DNA from: Arthrobacter sp. YD4
Lineage (GTDB): Bacteria > Actinomycetota > Actinomycetes > Actinomycetales > Micrococcaceae
Direction: 5' to 3'
Length of the DNA: 64,000 bases
Assembly: GCF_030410515.1 (NCBI RefSeq)
Contig: NZ_JAUHHD010000003.1
Coordinates: 124,001-188,000 of the forward strand
Positions 37,429-45,800 of the stretch are shown here, piece after piece (positions within the stretch are counted from its first letter, which is position 1; the number at the start of each line of letters is the position of its first letter). The translations under genes and the position numbers were made by a program. The notes under the pieces are model-generated. The model saw only the letters and a program-made list of their open reading frames with translations, was not told the DNA's origin and made no database searches.

Positions 37429-38481
37429 ATGAGCGAATCCACGATCGACCTGGCCGTTATCCCCGGCGACGGCATCGGCCCCGAGGTCGTAGCCGAAGCC
37501 CTCAAGGTGCTCGAGAAGGCCGCCGCGGCCGAGGGCATCGTGTTGCAGCAGACCCACTACGACCTCGGCGCCACGCACTGGCTGGCCACGGGGGAGACCC
37601 TGCCCGAGGAGACCCTGGCGGACCTGCGCGGCCGCGACGCCATCCTCTTCGGCGCCGTCGGCGCCGCTCCCGGGGACACCCGGATCCCGTCCGGCATCAT
37701 CGAGCGCGAACTGCTGCTCAAGCTCCGCTTCAGCCTGGACCACTACGTGAACCTGCGCCCCTCCAAGCTGTACGCCGGCGTCGGCAGCCCGCTGGCCAAC
37801 CCCGGCGAGGTTGACTTCATCGTGGTCCGCGAGGGTACCGAGGGCCCGTACGTCGGCAACGGCGGCACCCTGCGCAGCGGCACCCCGCACGAGGTCGCCA
37901 CCGAGGTCTCGCTGAACACCGCCCACGGCGTCGAGCGCGTGGTCCGGGACGCCTTCCGCCGCGCCAACGAACGCCCGCGCAAGAAGCTGACCCTGGTGCA
38001 CAAGCACAACGTGCTGGTCTACGCCGGCCACCTCTGGAAGCGCACCGTGGAGGCCGTCGCCCAGGAGTTCCCCGAGGTCAGCCACGATTACCTGCACGTG
38101 GACGCCGCCACCATCTTCATGGTCACGGACCCTGCCCGCTTCGACGTGATCGTCACCGACAACCTCTTCGGCGACATCCTCACCGACCTCGCCGCGGCCA
38201 TCACCGGCGGCATCGGCCTGGCCGCGTCCGGCAACATCAACATGGACCGCACCGCGCCGTCGATGTTCGAACCCGTCCACGGCTCCGCCCCGGACATCGC
38301 CGGCCAGCAGAAGGCCGACCCGAGCGCCGCGATTCTTTCCGCGGCCCTGCTGCTGGACCACCTCGGCTACGGCGCGGCCGCGCGGCGGATCGAGGCGGCC
38401 GTGACCGCCGACGTCGAGGCCCGCGACGGGAGCTTCCGCAGCACGGCGGCGATCGGCGATGCCATCGCGGCCGCCCTCTGA
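37429..38481 (+). CDS. leuB: 3-isopropylmalate dehydrogenase
   Basis: NAD-dependent oxidative decarboxylation in leucine synthesis. 350 residues. [20 protein letters not shown] at the N-terminus, substrate region [20 protein letters not shown], lysine-tyrosine region [16 protein letters not shown], and metal site [17 protein letters not shown] followed by [11 protein letters not shown] is preceded by GAAGG. Monocistronic by position; ilvE follows after 96 bases with its own promoter-like element. Confidence 0.95.
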   Translation: MSESTIDLAVIPGDGIGPEVVAEALKVLEKAAAAEGIVLQQTHYDLGATHWLATGETLPEETLADLRGRDAILFGAVGAAPGDTRIPSGIIERELLLKLRFSLDHYVNLRPSKLYAGVGSPLANPGEVDFIVVREGTEGPYVGNGGTLRSGTPHEVATEVSLNTAHGVERVVRDAFRRANERPRKKLTLVHKHNVLVYAGHLWKRTVEAVAQEFPEVSHDYLHVDAATIFMVTDPARFDVIVTDNLFGDILTDLAAAITGGIGLAASGNINMDRTAPSMFEPVHGSAPDIAGQQKADPSAAILSAALLLDHLGYGAAARRIEAAVTADVEARDGSFRSTAAIGDAIAAAL

Positions 38482-38491
38482 CGCCCGGGCG

Positions 38492-38577
38492 TAAGCTAGT
38501 TTCGACTCACCAATTTGCTGCCGTGGTCCGAGGATGAACCACGTTCACACCGCCAGGCAGCCGACCATGGAGGAACC
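38492..38577 (+). promoter_or_regulatory. ilvE promoter and leader
   Basis: A -10-like TAAGCT at 38492-38497 gives a leader of about 75 bases. It contains the hairpin CGTGGT / ACCACG (38522-38543) and a 15-codon ORF (ATG 38534, [15 protein letters not shown]) whose TGA overlaps the ilvE ATG (ATGA). The small ORF lacks a well-spaced ribosome site, so translation of it is uncertain. Confidence 0.4.
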
Positions 38578-39690
38578 ATGACCCAGACTGCCCATGGCGT
38601 CGAATTCGCGCAGCGGCTCTCGGCGAACCCGAAGTCCGCGGAAGAGCGCGCAGCCATCCTGGCGAACCCGGGATTCGGCGACTACTTCACCGACCACACC
38701 GCGATCGTCGACTATAGCGTCGACGCCGAGGGCAAAGGCGGCTGGCACGACGCCCGGATCGAACCCTACGGTCCGATCATGCTGGACCCCTCCGCCGCGG
38801 TCCTGCACTACGGCCAGGAAATCTTCGAGGGCCTGAAGGCCTACCGCCACGCGGACGGCTCCGTCTGGACGTTCCGGCCCGAGGCCAACGCCGCCCGGCT
38901 GAAAAAGTCCGCCCGCCGGCTCGCACTGCCGGAACTGCCCGAGGAATACTTCCTCGCCGCCATCCGCGAACTGGTCTCCGTCGACCGTGACTGGGTTCCC
39001 TCCGGCGACGGCGAGGCCCTGTACCTGCGGCCGTTCATGATCGCCACCGAGGCGTTCCTGGGCGTCCGGGCGGCCCGCGAGGTCTCCTTCCGCGTTATCG
39101 CCTCCCCGGCCGGCAACTACTTCGGCGGCGAGCTCAAGCCGGTTTCCATCTGGATCTCCCGCGAATACGCCCGCGCCGGCCGCGGCGGCACCGGTGCCGC
39201 CAAGTGCGGCGGCAACTACGCCGCGTCGCTGATCGCCCAGCAGGAGGCCGAGGCCAACGGCTGCAAGCAGGTGCTCTTCCTGGACCAGTTCAACGACAAC
39301 GCCGTCGAGGAACTCGGAGGCATGAACGTCTTCTTTGTGATGAAGGACGGCTCCCTGGTCACCCCGGCGCTCTCCGGCACCATCCTGGAGGGCGTCACCC
39401 GCTCCTCGGTGATCCAGGTGGCCCGCGACATGGGCCGCGAGGTCACCGAACGGAAGATCACCCTGGACGAGTGGCGCGACGGCGTGGCCTCCGGTGAGAT
39501 CGCCGAGGTCTTCGCCTGCGGCACCGCCGCCGTGATCACCCCGATCGGCGTGCTCAAGGACGCCACCGAGTTCATCGGCTCCGAGGACGCCAAGGCCGGC
39601 GAGACCACCATGGCCATCCGCGAACAGCTGCTCGGCATCCAGACCGGCACGGTCGAGGACACCCACGGCTGGCTGACCCGCCTGGCGTAA
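38578..39690 (+). CDS. ilvE: Branched-chain amino acid aminotransferase
   Basis: PLP transaminase performing the last step of Val/Leu/Ile synthesis. 370 residues, fold-type IV, BCAT type II length. Motifs: [19 protein letters not shown], the PLP lysine in [30 protein letters not shown], and [18 protein letters not shown] 38578 has GGAGGAACC directly before it; the open frame upstream is not used. Confidence 0.96.
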   Translation: MTQTAHGVEFAQRLSANPKSAEERAAILANPGFGDYFTDHTAIVDYSVDAEGKGGWHDARIEPYGPIMLDPSAAVLHYGQEIFEGLKAYRHADGSVWTFRPEANAARLKKSARRLALPELPEEYFLAAIRELVSVDRDWVPSGDGEALYLRPFMIATEAFLGVRAAREVSFRVIASPAGNYFGGELKPVSIWISREYARAGRGGTGAAKCGGNYAASLIAQQEAEANGCKQVLFLDQFNDNAVEELGGMNVFFVMKDGSLVTPALSGTILEGVTRSSVIQVARDMGREVTERKITLDEWRDGVASGEIAEVFACGTAAVITPIGVLKDATEFIGSEDAKAGETTMAIREQLLGIQTGTVEDTHGWLTRLA

Positions 39691-39737
39691 GCACTCCGGC
39701 CCTGCCCTCCGGGCGGGCGCGGTGGGAAGATGGGACT

Positions 39738-40523
39738 GTGATCCATGACGACGTCCGGGCCCCGGTCCGGAGTACCGACCTGACCGCCTTCCATCTGGCG
39801 CCCAACCCGGGGCCGATGAGCCTGCACGGGACCAACTCGTACGTGCTCTCGGCCCCGGGGGCCTCCGCCGTCGTGGTGGTGGACCCGGGCCCGCTGGATG
39901 AGGAGCATCTGGCCGCGCTCGGCCGGGCCGGGACGGTGGAACTGATCCTGATCACCCACCGCCACGCCGACCACACGGCAGCGGCCGCCCGGTTCGCGGA
40001 GCTGACCGGCGCCCCCGTGCGGGCCGCCGACCCCGCGCACTGCCACGGCGCCGAACCGCTGGCCGACGGTGAGGTGCTGCACGCCGCCGGCGTCGAGATC
40101 CGGGTGCTGGCGACGCCGGGCCACACCTCCGACTCCGTCTGCTTCCATCTGCCCGGCGACGGCGAACACGGCTCGGTCCTCACCGGCGACACCGTCCTTG
40201 GCGTCGGGACCACGGTGCTGGACTACCCCGACGGGCGGCTGGGGGACTATCTCGACTCGCTCGACCAGCTGGAGCGGATCGGCCCGGCGACGGTCCTGCC
40301 GGCCCACGGGCCCATCCTCCCCGCGCTGGACACGATCGTCCGGGCCTACCGCGACCACCGCCAGGACCGGCTCTCCCAGATCCGCTCCGCCCTGGCCGAA
40401 CTCGGCGGGGACGCCGGCGTCGTGGAGGTGGCCGACGCCGTCTACGCCGCCGTCGACCCCTCCGTCCGGCCCGCCGCCGAACTGTCCGTCGCCGCGCAGC
40501 TGGACTACCTGCGCGGACGGTAG
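39738..40523 (+). CDS. Metallo-beta-lactamase-fold hydrolase
   Basis: A 261-residue MBL-fold protein of the glyoxalase II/LACTB2-like type. Metal ligands are complete: LITHRHADHTAAA, LATPGHTSDSVCFH, VLTGDTVLG and VLPAHGP. The C-terminal 60 residues form a helical domain (YRDHRQDRLSQIRSALAELG) found in LACTB2-type proteins, which act on RNA or thioesters; the substrate here is not determined. GTG start. Confidence 0.85.
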   Translation: MIHDDVRAPVRSTDLTAFHLAPNPGPMSLHGTNSYVLSAPGASAVVVVDPGPLDEEHLAALGRAGTVELILITHRHADHTAAAARFAELTGAPVRAADPAHCHGAEPLADGEVLHAAGVEIRVLATPGHTSDSVCFHLPGDGEHGSVLTGDTVLGVGTTVLDYPDGRLGDYLDSLDQLERIGPATVLPAHGPILPALDTIVRAYRDHRQDRLSQIRSALAELGGDAGVVEVADAVYAAVDPSVRPAAELSVAAQLDYLRGR

Positions 40524-40533
40524 GCTAGGGCGC

Positions 40534-41310
40534 ATGCGTATCGCCCGGTTTGTAGTTGATTCTGATCCCCTTTACGGCATCGTCGAAGGCGAGCCCGGCA
40601 GTGAGGTCATCACTGTCATCCACGGCGACCCCTTCTTCAACGGCGTCGAACGGACTTCCGTGAAGCACCAGCTGGAGGACGTCCGCCTGCTCGCGCCGAT
40701 CATCCCGCGCAGCAAGGTCGTCGGCGTCGGCCGCAACTTCGTGGAGCACGCCCACGAACTCGGCAACGAGGTGCCCGCCCAGCCGCTGCTGTTCCTCAAG
40801 CCCAACACCTCCGTGGTGGGCCCGAACGACCCCGTGGTCCTGCCCGAGTTCTCCGAGGAGATCTCCTTCGAAGCCGAACTGTGCGTCGTGATCGGCCGGA
40901 TCTGCAAGGACGTCCCCGAGGAGCGTGTGGACGACGTCGTCTTCGGCTACACCTGCGGCAACGACCTCACCGCCCGGGACGTCCAGAAGACCGACCTGCA
41001 GTGGGCCCGCGCCAAGGGCTTCGACACGTCCGCCCCGCTGGGCCCCTGGATTGAAACCGAACTGGACACCGAGGACCTGCAGATCCAGGGCCGCCTGAAC
41101 GGCGAACTGCGCCAGGACGGCAACACCAACCAGATGATCCGCGGTGTCCGCGAGCTGGTCTCGATCGTCTCGCACGCCTTCACCCTGCTGCCCGGCGACG
41201 TCATTATGACCGGCACCCCGGCCGGCGTCGGCCTCGTCCAGGCCGGGGACCGCTACGAGGTGGAGATCGAGGGCATCGGACGCCTCTCCAACCCGATCGT
41301 CCGCCGGTAG
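40534..41310 (+). CDS. Fumarylacetoacetate hydrolase family protein
   Basis: A 258-residue metal-dependent FAH-family enzyme (acylpyruvase, oxaloacetate decarboxylase or ring-cleavage product hydrolase). Motifs: VVGVGRNFVEHAHELG, EEISFEAELCVVIGRI, GYTCGNDLTARDVQ, KGFDTSAPLGPWI, MTGTPAGVGLVQAGD. TAGGCT (40521-40526), whose TAG is also the stop codon of the MBL gene, lies seven bases before the ATG. The precise substrate is open. Confidence 0.88.
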   Translation: MRIARFVVDSDPLYGIVEGEPGSEVITVIHGDPFFNGVERTSVKHQLEDVRLLAPIIPRSKVVGVGRNFVEHAHELGNEVPAQPLLFLKPNTSVVGPNDPVVLPEFSEEISFEAELCVVIGRICKDVPEERVDDVVFGYTCGNDLTARDVQKTDLQWARAKGFDTSAPLGPWIETELDTEDLQIQGRLNGELRQDGNTNQMIRGVRELVSIVSHAFTLLPGDVIMTGTPAGVGLVQAGDRYEVEIEGIGRLSNPIVRR

Positions 41311-41343
41311 GAAGTTGGCGCACGCGGTAAAGTTGGTACCACT

Positions 41344-42879
41344 ATGACTACTCCCACCTTCTCCAGCTCTGCCACCACGGACCCGAACCGTGAAGCCCCC
41401 CGCGAAGTCACCGCGGACACCCCGGTCCGGGTCCGGTTCTGCCCCTCGCCCACCGGAACCCCGCACGTCGGCCTGATCCGCACCGCCCTGTTCAACTGGG
41501 CCCACGCGAAGCACACCAAGGGCACGTTCGTCTTCCGGATCGAGGACACGGACGCGGCGCGCGACTCGGAGGAGAGCTACCAGCAGCTGCTGGAGGCGCT
41601 GAAGTGGCTCGGCATCAGCTGGGAAGAGGGCGTCGAGGTGGGCGGCCCGCACGAACCCTACCGCCAGTCGCAGCGCCTGGACCTCTACAAGGACGTGGTG
41701 GCCAAGCTCGTCGCAGGCGGCTACGCCTACGAGTGCTACTCCTCCCCGGAGGAAGTCGAGGCACGCCACCGCGCCGCCGGCCGCGACCCGAAGCTTGGCT
41801 ACGACAACTTCGACCGGAACCTCTCCGAGGAACAGCTCGCCGCGTTCCAGGCCGAGGGCCGGCAGCCGGTGTTGCGGATGCGGATGCCCGACGAGGATGT
41901 CACCTTCACCGACATGGTCCGCGGCGAGATCACCTTCAAGGCCGGCAGCATCCCGGACTACGTGATCGTCCGCGCCGACGGTTCGCCGCTCTACACCCTG
42001 GTCAACCCGGTGGACGACGCGCTGATGGGCATCACCCACGTCCTCCGCGGCGAGGACCTGCTCTCCTCCACGCCCCGCCAGGTGGTGCTGTTCCGGGCGC
42101 TGATGGAGATCGGCGTCGCCAGCTACCTGCCCGAGTTCGGCCACCTGCCCTACGTCATGGGCGAGGGCAACAAGAAGCTCTCCAAGCGCGATCCGCAGTC
42201 CAACCTCTTTCTGCTGCGCGACCGCGGCTTCATCCCCGAGGGCCTGCTTAACTACCTCTCGCTGCTGGGCTGGAGCCTCTCCGCGGACGAGGACATCTTC
42301 ACCGTGGAGCAGTTGATCGAGAACTTCGACGTCCACGACGTGCTGGCCAACCCGGCCCGCTTCGACCTCAAGAAGGCCGAGGCCATCAACGGCACGCACA
42401 TCCGCATGCTCGACGCCGAGGACTTCCGCGGCCGGCTGGTCCCGTACCTGCAGGCCGCCGGCCTGGTGGGGGAGACGCTCACCGCGCGCGAAGAGGAGAT
42501 CCTCGCCGAGGCTGCGCCGCTGATCCAGGAGCGCATCTCGCTCCTCGGCGAAGCGCCCGAGATGCTCGCCTTCCTCTTCAAGGCCGACGACGCGGTGGAC
42601 GTGGCCGACGACGCCCGCAAGGGACTCCCGGAGAACCTCACCGAAGTCCTCGACGCCGCACTGGCCTCGCTGGAACCGCTGCAGGAGTGGACCGCGGAGA
42701 GCATCCAGGCCGCCCTGAAGGAATCGCTGGTCGAGGGCCTCGGCGTCAAGCCCCGGCTGGCGTTCGGCCCGGTCCGCACGGCCATCTCCGGCCGCCGGAT
42801 CTCCCCGCCGCTGTTCGAGTCCATGGTCATCCTGGGCCGGGACTCGTCCCTGGCCCGCCTGCGCGCCTTCCGCGGCTGA
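41344..42879 (+). CDS. gltX: Glutamyl-tRNA synthetase
   Basis: Charges tRNA-Glu, and in bacteria lacking GlnRS often tRNA-Gln as well. 511 residues. HIGH-type motif [20 protein letters not shown] and KMSKS-type [12 protein letters not shown] are present, with the C-terminal anticodon-binding helical domain. The first 25 residues are a nonconserved tail. TAAAGT stands 10 bases upstream of the ATG. Confidence 0.96.
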   Translation: MTTPTFSSSATTDPNREAPREVTADTPVRVRFCPSPTGTPHVGLIRTALFNWAHAKHTKGTFVFRIEDTDAARDSEESYQQLLEALKWLGISWEEGVEVGGPHEPYRQSQRLDLYKDVVAKLVAGGYAYECYSSPEEVEARHRAAGRDPKLGYDNFDRNLSEEQLAAFQAEGRQPVLRMRMPDEDVTFTDMVRGEITFKAGSIPDYVIVRADGSPLYTLVNPVDDALMGITHVLRGEDLLSSTPRQVVLFRALMEIGVASYLPEFGHLPYVMGEGNKKLSKRDPQSNLFLLRDRGFIPEGLLNYLSLLGWSLSADEDIFTVEQLIENFDVHDVLANPARFDLKKAEAINGTHIRMLDAEDFRGRLVPYLQAAGLVGETLTAREEEILAEAAPLIQERISLLGEAPEMLAFLFKADDAVDVADDARKGLPENLTEVLDAALASLEPLQEWTAESIQAALKESLVEGLGVKPRLAFGPVRTAISGRRISPPLFESMVILGRDSSLARLRAFRG

Positions 42880-43628
42880 TGATGGATGCCGCCACGCGGG
42901 GCGGGGACCGGGCGGCCGACGTGCTGGCGCCCGGTCTCACCGCCGTCACCGGCGTGCTCTTCGATATCGACGACACGCTGGTGGACCTGGAGTTCGCCAT
43001 GACGGCGGCCCTGCGCGGCGTCAGCGAGCATCTGCTCCCGGGCCTGGATGAGGCCTCCTGGGAGAAGTTCGGCCGCATCTTCACGAAGGAAACCACGCAC
43101 TACTACGACCGCTACCTGGCCGGCGAGCTGACGTTCAACGAGCAGCGCCTGCTCCGCGGCCGCGCCGCACTGGGGCACTTCGGCGTCGAGCTTGCCGAGG
43201 GGGAGCAGGCCCATCACTGGGTCAGCTCCTACGCGAGCCTGCAGCACAGCTACATCCGCGCCTTCGACGACGTGGTTCCGCTGCTGGACGCCCTGGACGC
43301 CGCCGGCATCCCGTACGGTGCGGTCAGCAACAACGTCCACGACTACCAGCGGGTGAAGCTCGACGCCGCCGGGCTGGAGCGGATCGGCGTGCTGGTCGGC
43401 ACGGACACCGTGGGCGTCCCGAAGCCGGACCCCGCCATCTACCTCGAGGGCGTGCGCCTGCTCGGCACCGGCCCGGGGGAGACGCTCTACGTCGGCGACA
43501 ACCGGCTGCTCGACGCGGACGGCGCGACGGCGGCCGGGCTGGTGGGCGTGTGGCTGAACCGCGGCGGAGACCCCGCGCCGGAGTTCACCGGACGCGAGGT
43601 CTCCTCGCTGCTGGACCTGCTCGCCTGA
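42879..43628 (+). CDS. HAD-family hydrolase
   Basis: A 249-residue phosphatase-like protein. HAD motif I GVLFDIDDTLVDLEFA, motif II YGAVSNNV, motif III lysine in VGVPKPDPAIYL and motif IV VGDNRLLDADGATAAGL. Start ATG 42879 shares its first base with the gltX stop (TGATG); a second ATG follows at once. Translational coupling to gltX is likely. Substrate unknown. Confidence 0.88.
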   Translation: MMDAATRGGDRAADVLAPGLTAVTGVLFDIDDTLVDLEFAMTAALRGVSEHLLPGLDEASWEKFGRIFTKETTHYYDRYLAGELTFNEQRLLRGRAALGHFGVELAEGEQAHHWVSSYASLQHSYIRAFDDVVPLLDALDAAGIPYGAVSNNVHDYQRVKLDAAGLERIGVLVGTDTVGVPKPDPAIYLEGVRLLGTGPGETLYVGDNRLLDADGATAAGLVGVWLNRGGDPAPEFTGREVSSLLDLLA

Positions 43629-43672
43629 GTTGATGTCCCTGGACGGCCTGGCGGGCTGGCCTGGGCGGTCCT

Positions 43673-45103
43673 TTAGGCCGGAGCTTGGGCGAGCCGCCGG
43701 TTCCGCAGCGCCAGGTAGGCGCCGACGGCGCCGAGCGCCAGCAGGGTCACCAGCCCCAGGGCCACGGCGACGTCGTTCTTGATCATGCTCGACGGCGACA
43801 CCGCGGAGGCGCTGGAGAAGAGCGTGCCGGTTCCGGCGGCGATCTGCGCGTTGCCGTCGGCCAGCTTGTCGGCGCCGGTGGCGAGCTGCGTGGACCCCGC
43901 GGCGAGCTTGCTGTTGCCGGTGTGGAGGTCGGAGGCGCCGGTGGCCAGTGCGGTGGATCCGTTCAGCAGGCCCGGGTTTGCCGGGTCCGCGGGATCGCCC
44001 TTGATGCCCGTGTTCAGTGCCAGGGTTCCGTCCGCGAGCCGTGAGCTGCCGTCGGTCATCTTGGCCGTGGCCTTCAGCAGGCCCGGGTGCTCCGGATCGC
44101 CGGGTACGCCGTCCATGCCCACCCGGATTTTCGAGGTGCCGTCCGCCAGCAGTCGGGTGCCCAGGACGACGCCGGGGTTGTTGGGGTCCTGGCTGTTGAG
44201 CTTGGCCGCCAGGGTGGCGAAGCCGGCGGTGAGCTTCCCGGTTCCGGCGTGGAGCTGCCCGGCGCCGGTGTTCAACTGGGCGGCGCCGCTGCGGAGCTGG
44301 CCGGCCCCGGTTTGCAGTTGCGAGGCGCCCGCGTCCAGGCGGTGGGCGCCGTCCAAGATCTTGGTGATCTTGTCCCTGACCACGGACAGCGGAACCAGGC
44401 CCTGGACAGGATCACTGGCGGCGGCATTCAGCTGCTCCAGCGCCTGGGCCAGGGCAGCCGTTCCGGTTCCGGCCTCGGGGTTGTTGTTGGCGCCCCGGTA
44501 GCCCTTGAGCTGGTCGGTGCCGGCGGCGAGCTGGTCCGTGCCGGCGGCCAGTTGGCCCGTGCCCGCGGCCAGCTGGCCGGCTCCGGCGTTGAGCTGGGTA
44601 GCGCCGTCGGCCAGGTTGTTCTCCGCGTTGCCGGCGGCCGTGGGGGTCAGCGCGGCGGAGAGCTGGACAGCACCCGCCGCCAGCTTCTGGGCGCCGTCGT
44701 CCACCTGGTAGACGCCGGGGGCGAGCTTATTGTCCACATCCGTCTGGATCTTGACCGCCCCCTCGGAGAGCTGGGTCGCGCCCTGCTGCAGCTGATCCGC
44801 GCCGGGGGCGAGCTTGCCGGCGATGCCCTGGTGGATCTTCTCCGCGCCGTCCGAGAGCTTGCCCGAGCCGGTGTCGGCCTGGCCCGCGCCGTCGGCGAGC
44901 TTCCCCGCACCGTCCTTGAGCTGCTGTGCCCCGGCGGCGGCCTGGCCCGCGCCGTCGTTGAGACGGGCGGACCCGTCGGTGATCTTGCCCGTGACCAGGG
45001 TGTAGAAGCCCAGCAGGGCGATCAGCAGCAGCGCCAGGACGGCGATGGCGATTTGTTGGGCCCGGTTACGGGGCGGAGCGATGGCGACACGACTCTGTGG
45101 CAC
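43673..45103 (-). CDS. X-X-X-Leu-X-X-Gly heptad-repeat membrane protein
   Basis: A 476-residue protein with one membrane helix near the N-terminus (IAIAVLALLLIALLGFYTLV), about 400 external residues built of heptads such as AGQLAAGTGQLAAGTDQLA, and a C-terminal helix (VAVALGLVTLLALGAVGAYL) with a short basic tail. Four nearly identical 21-bp units are visible at 44507-44590. The repeat is the one found in the extracellular part of YhgE/Pip and some MmpL-linked proteins and should form a long coiled rod. Function unknown; perhaps an envelope spacer or phage-receptor-like protein. No partner gene adjacent. Confidence 0.82.
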   Translation of the reverse strand: MPQSRVAIAPPRNRAQQIAIAVLALLLIALLGFYTLVTGKITDGSARLNDGAGQAAAGAQQLKDGAGKLADGAGQADTGSGKLSDGAEKIHQGIAGKLAPGADQLQQGATQLSEGAVKIQTDVDNKLAPGVYQVDDGAQKLAAGAVQLSAALTPTAAGNAENNLADGATQLNAGAGQLAAGTGQLAAGTDQLAAGTDQLKGYRGANNNPEAGTGTAALAQALEQLNAAASDPVQGLVPLSVVRDKITKILDGAHRLDAGASQLQTGAGQLRSGAAQLNTGAGQLHAGTGKLTAGFATLAAKLNSQDPNNPGVVLGTRLLADGTSKIRVGMDGVPGDPEHPGLLKATAKMTDGSSRLADGTLALNTGIKGDPADPANPGLLNGSTALATGASDLHTGNSKLAAGSTQLATGADKLADGNAQIAAGTGTLFSSASAVSPSSMIKNDVAVALGLVTLLALGAVGAYLALRNRRLAQAPA

Positions 45104-45223
45104 AACTTGTTCCTCTCGACGATCCAGCCGGCAACGGCTGCGCTGCCGGCCCCGCCAGTGTGATGCAGCTAACAGCCGTCTCCGGCCGTGGGGATGCTGC
45201 TTTTCGATTGGGGGAGGGTTGGG

Positions 45224-45251
45224 TTACTCGTTGGTAACTTACCGAGAGTAA
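45224..45251. promoter_or_regulatory. Double-dyad operator upstream of the heptad-repeat gene
   Basis: Inner palindrome GGTAA-C-TTACC (45233-45243) nested in outer arms TTACTC (45224-45229) and GAGTAA (45246-45251). The AT-rich dyad in GC-rich surroundings resembles TetR-type operators. It lies in the 344-base gene-free stretch 45104-45447, whose remaining content is the tRNA-Gln promoter. Confidence 0.5.
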
Positions 45252-45353
45252 ACTTATCGACGGCGGGTTGGCAAGGGTTTTTCGCAGATTGGCCGGAGCT
45301 GCCTGCCGCGCGGGCCACCCTTCGGGGCTTTCCAGCGGGGTCTTCGGGCCGAT

Positions 45354-45389
45354 TTGTGCCGGACAAAAGTCTCGGGTAAAGTAATTACT
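45354..45389 (+). promoter_or_regulatory. Promoter of tRNA-Gln/tRNA-Glu
   Basis: -35 TTGTGC (45354-45359), 17-base spacer, -10 TAAAGT (45377-45382), overlapping the perfect palindrome AGTAATTACT (45380-45389). Confidence 0.5.
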
Positions 45390-45447
45390 CGTGCTGAGGC
45401 GCCGGGAGCGCGGGTTTAGGCCTGCGGAACTGGTCCGAAAGTCACAA

Positions 45448-45519
45448 TGGGATATGGTGTAATTGGCAACACTACGGTTTCTGGTACCGTCATTCTAGGT
45501 TCGAGTCCTGGTATCCCAG
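45448..45519 (+). tRNA. tRNA-Gln (anticodon CUG)
   Basis: Acceptor TGGGATA / TATCCCA, discriminator G; anticodon stem ACGGT/ACCGT around TTCTGGT giving CTG; T-loop GGTTCGAGTCC. CCA not encoded. The 108 bases to tRNA-Glu hold two short hairpins (TCCGCGG/CCGCGGA at 45529-45546 and TTCAGCC/GGCTGAA) that could be processing signals in a joint precursor. Confidence 0.95.
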
Positions 45520-45627
45520 CTCTGAAAATCCGCGGTATTCCGCGGAAAATCGGAGCATCTGAATCGGTTCAGCCGATTTGGATAACGGCTGAAGGTGTGA
45601 AACAATCTTCGAGCTGGAAAAGTGCAA

Positions 45628-45700
45628 GGCCCCATCGTATAGCGGCCTAGTACGCCGCCCTCTCACGGCGGTAACGCGGGTTCGAATCCCGCTGGGGTCA
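45628..45700 (+). tRNA. tRNA-Glu (anticodon CUC)
   Basis: Acceptor GGCCCCA / TGGGGTC fully paired, discriminator A; anticodon stem CCGCC/GGCGG around CTCTCAC giving CTC; T-arm GCGGG TTCGAAT CCCGC. CCA not encoded. Confidence 0.95.
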
Positions 45701-45706
45701 CAAATT

Positions 45707-45741
45707 TCCCTCGGAGACTACGGTCTCCGGGGGATTTTTTT
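45707..45741 (+). terminator. Terminator of the tRNA-Gln/Glu unit
   Basis: Stem CGGAGAC / GTCTCCG with a TACG tetraloop, extended by CCC/GGG, followed by seven T. Confidence 0.92.
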
Positions 45742-45800
45742 ATGCCCTGAATGCCGCTGCCCGGCCGCCCCGCGGACCGTCGACCTGCCATGATGAAGCT

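Noticed and set aside
45188..45379. 63-codon plus-strand ORF in the region before tRNA-Gln
   Set aside because: It overlaps the operator-like dyad and the tRNA promoter, has no ribosome site and no recognisable features.
45520..45627. Small RNA between tRNA-Gln and tRNA-Glu
   Set aside because: Short hairpins are present, but position between two tRNAs with one promoter and one terminator makes precursor processing the simpler reading.
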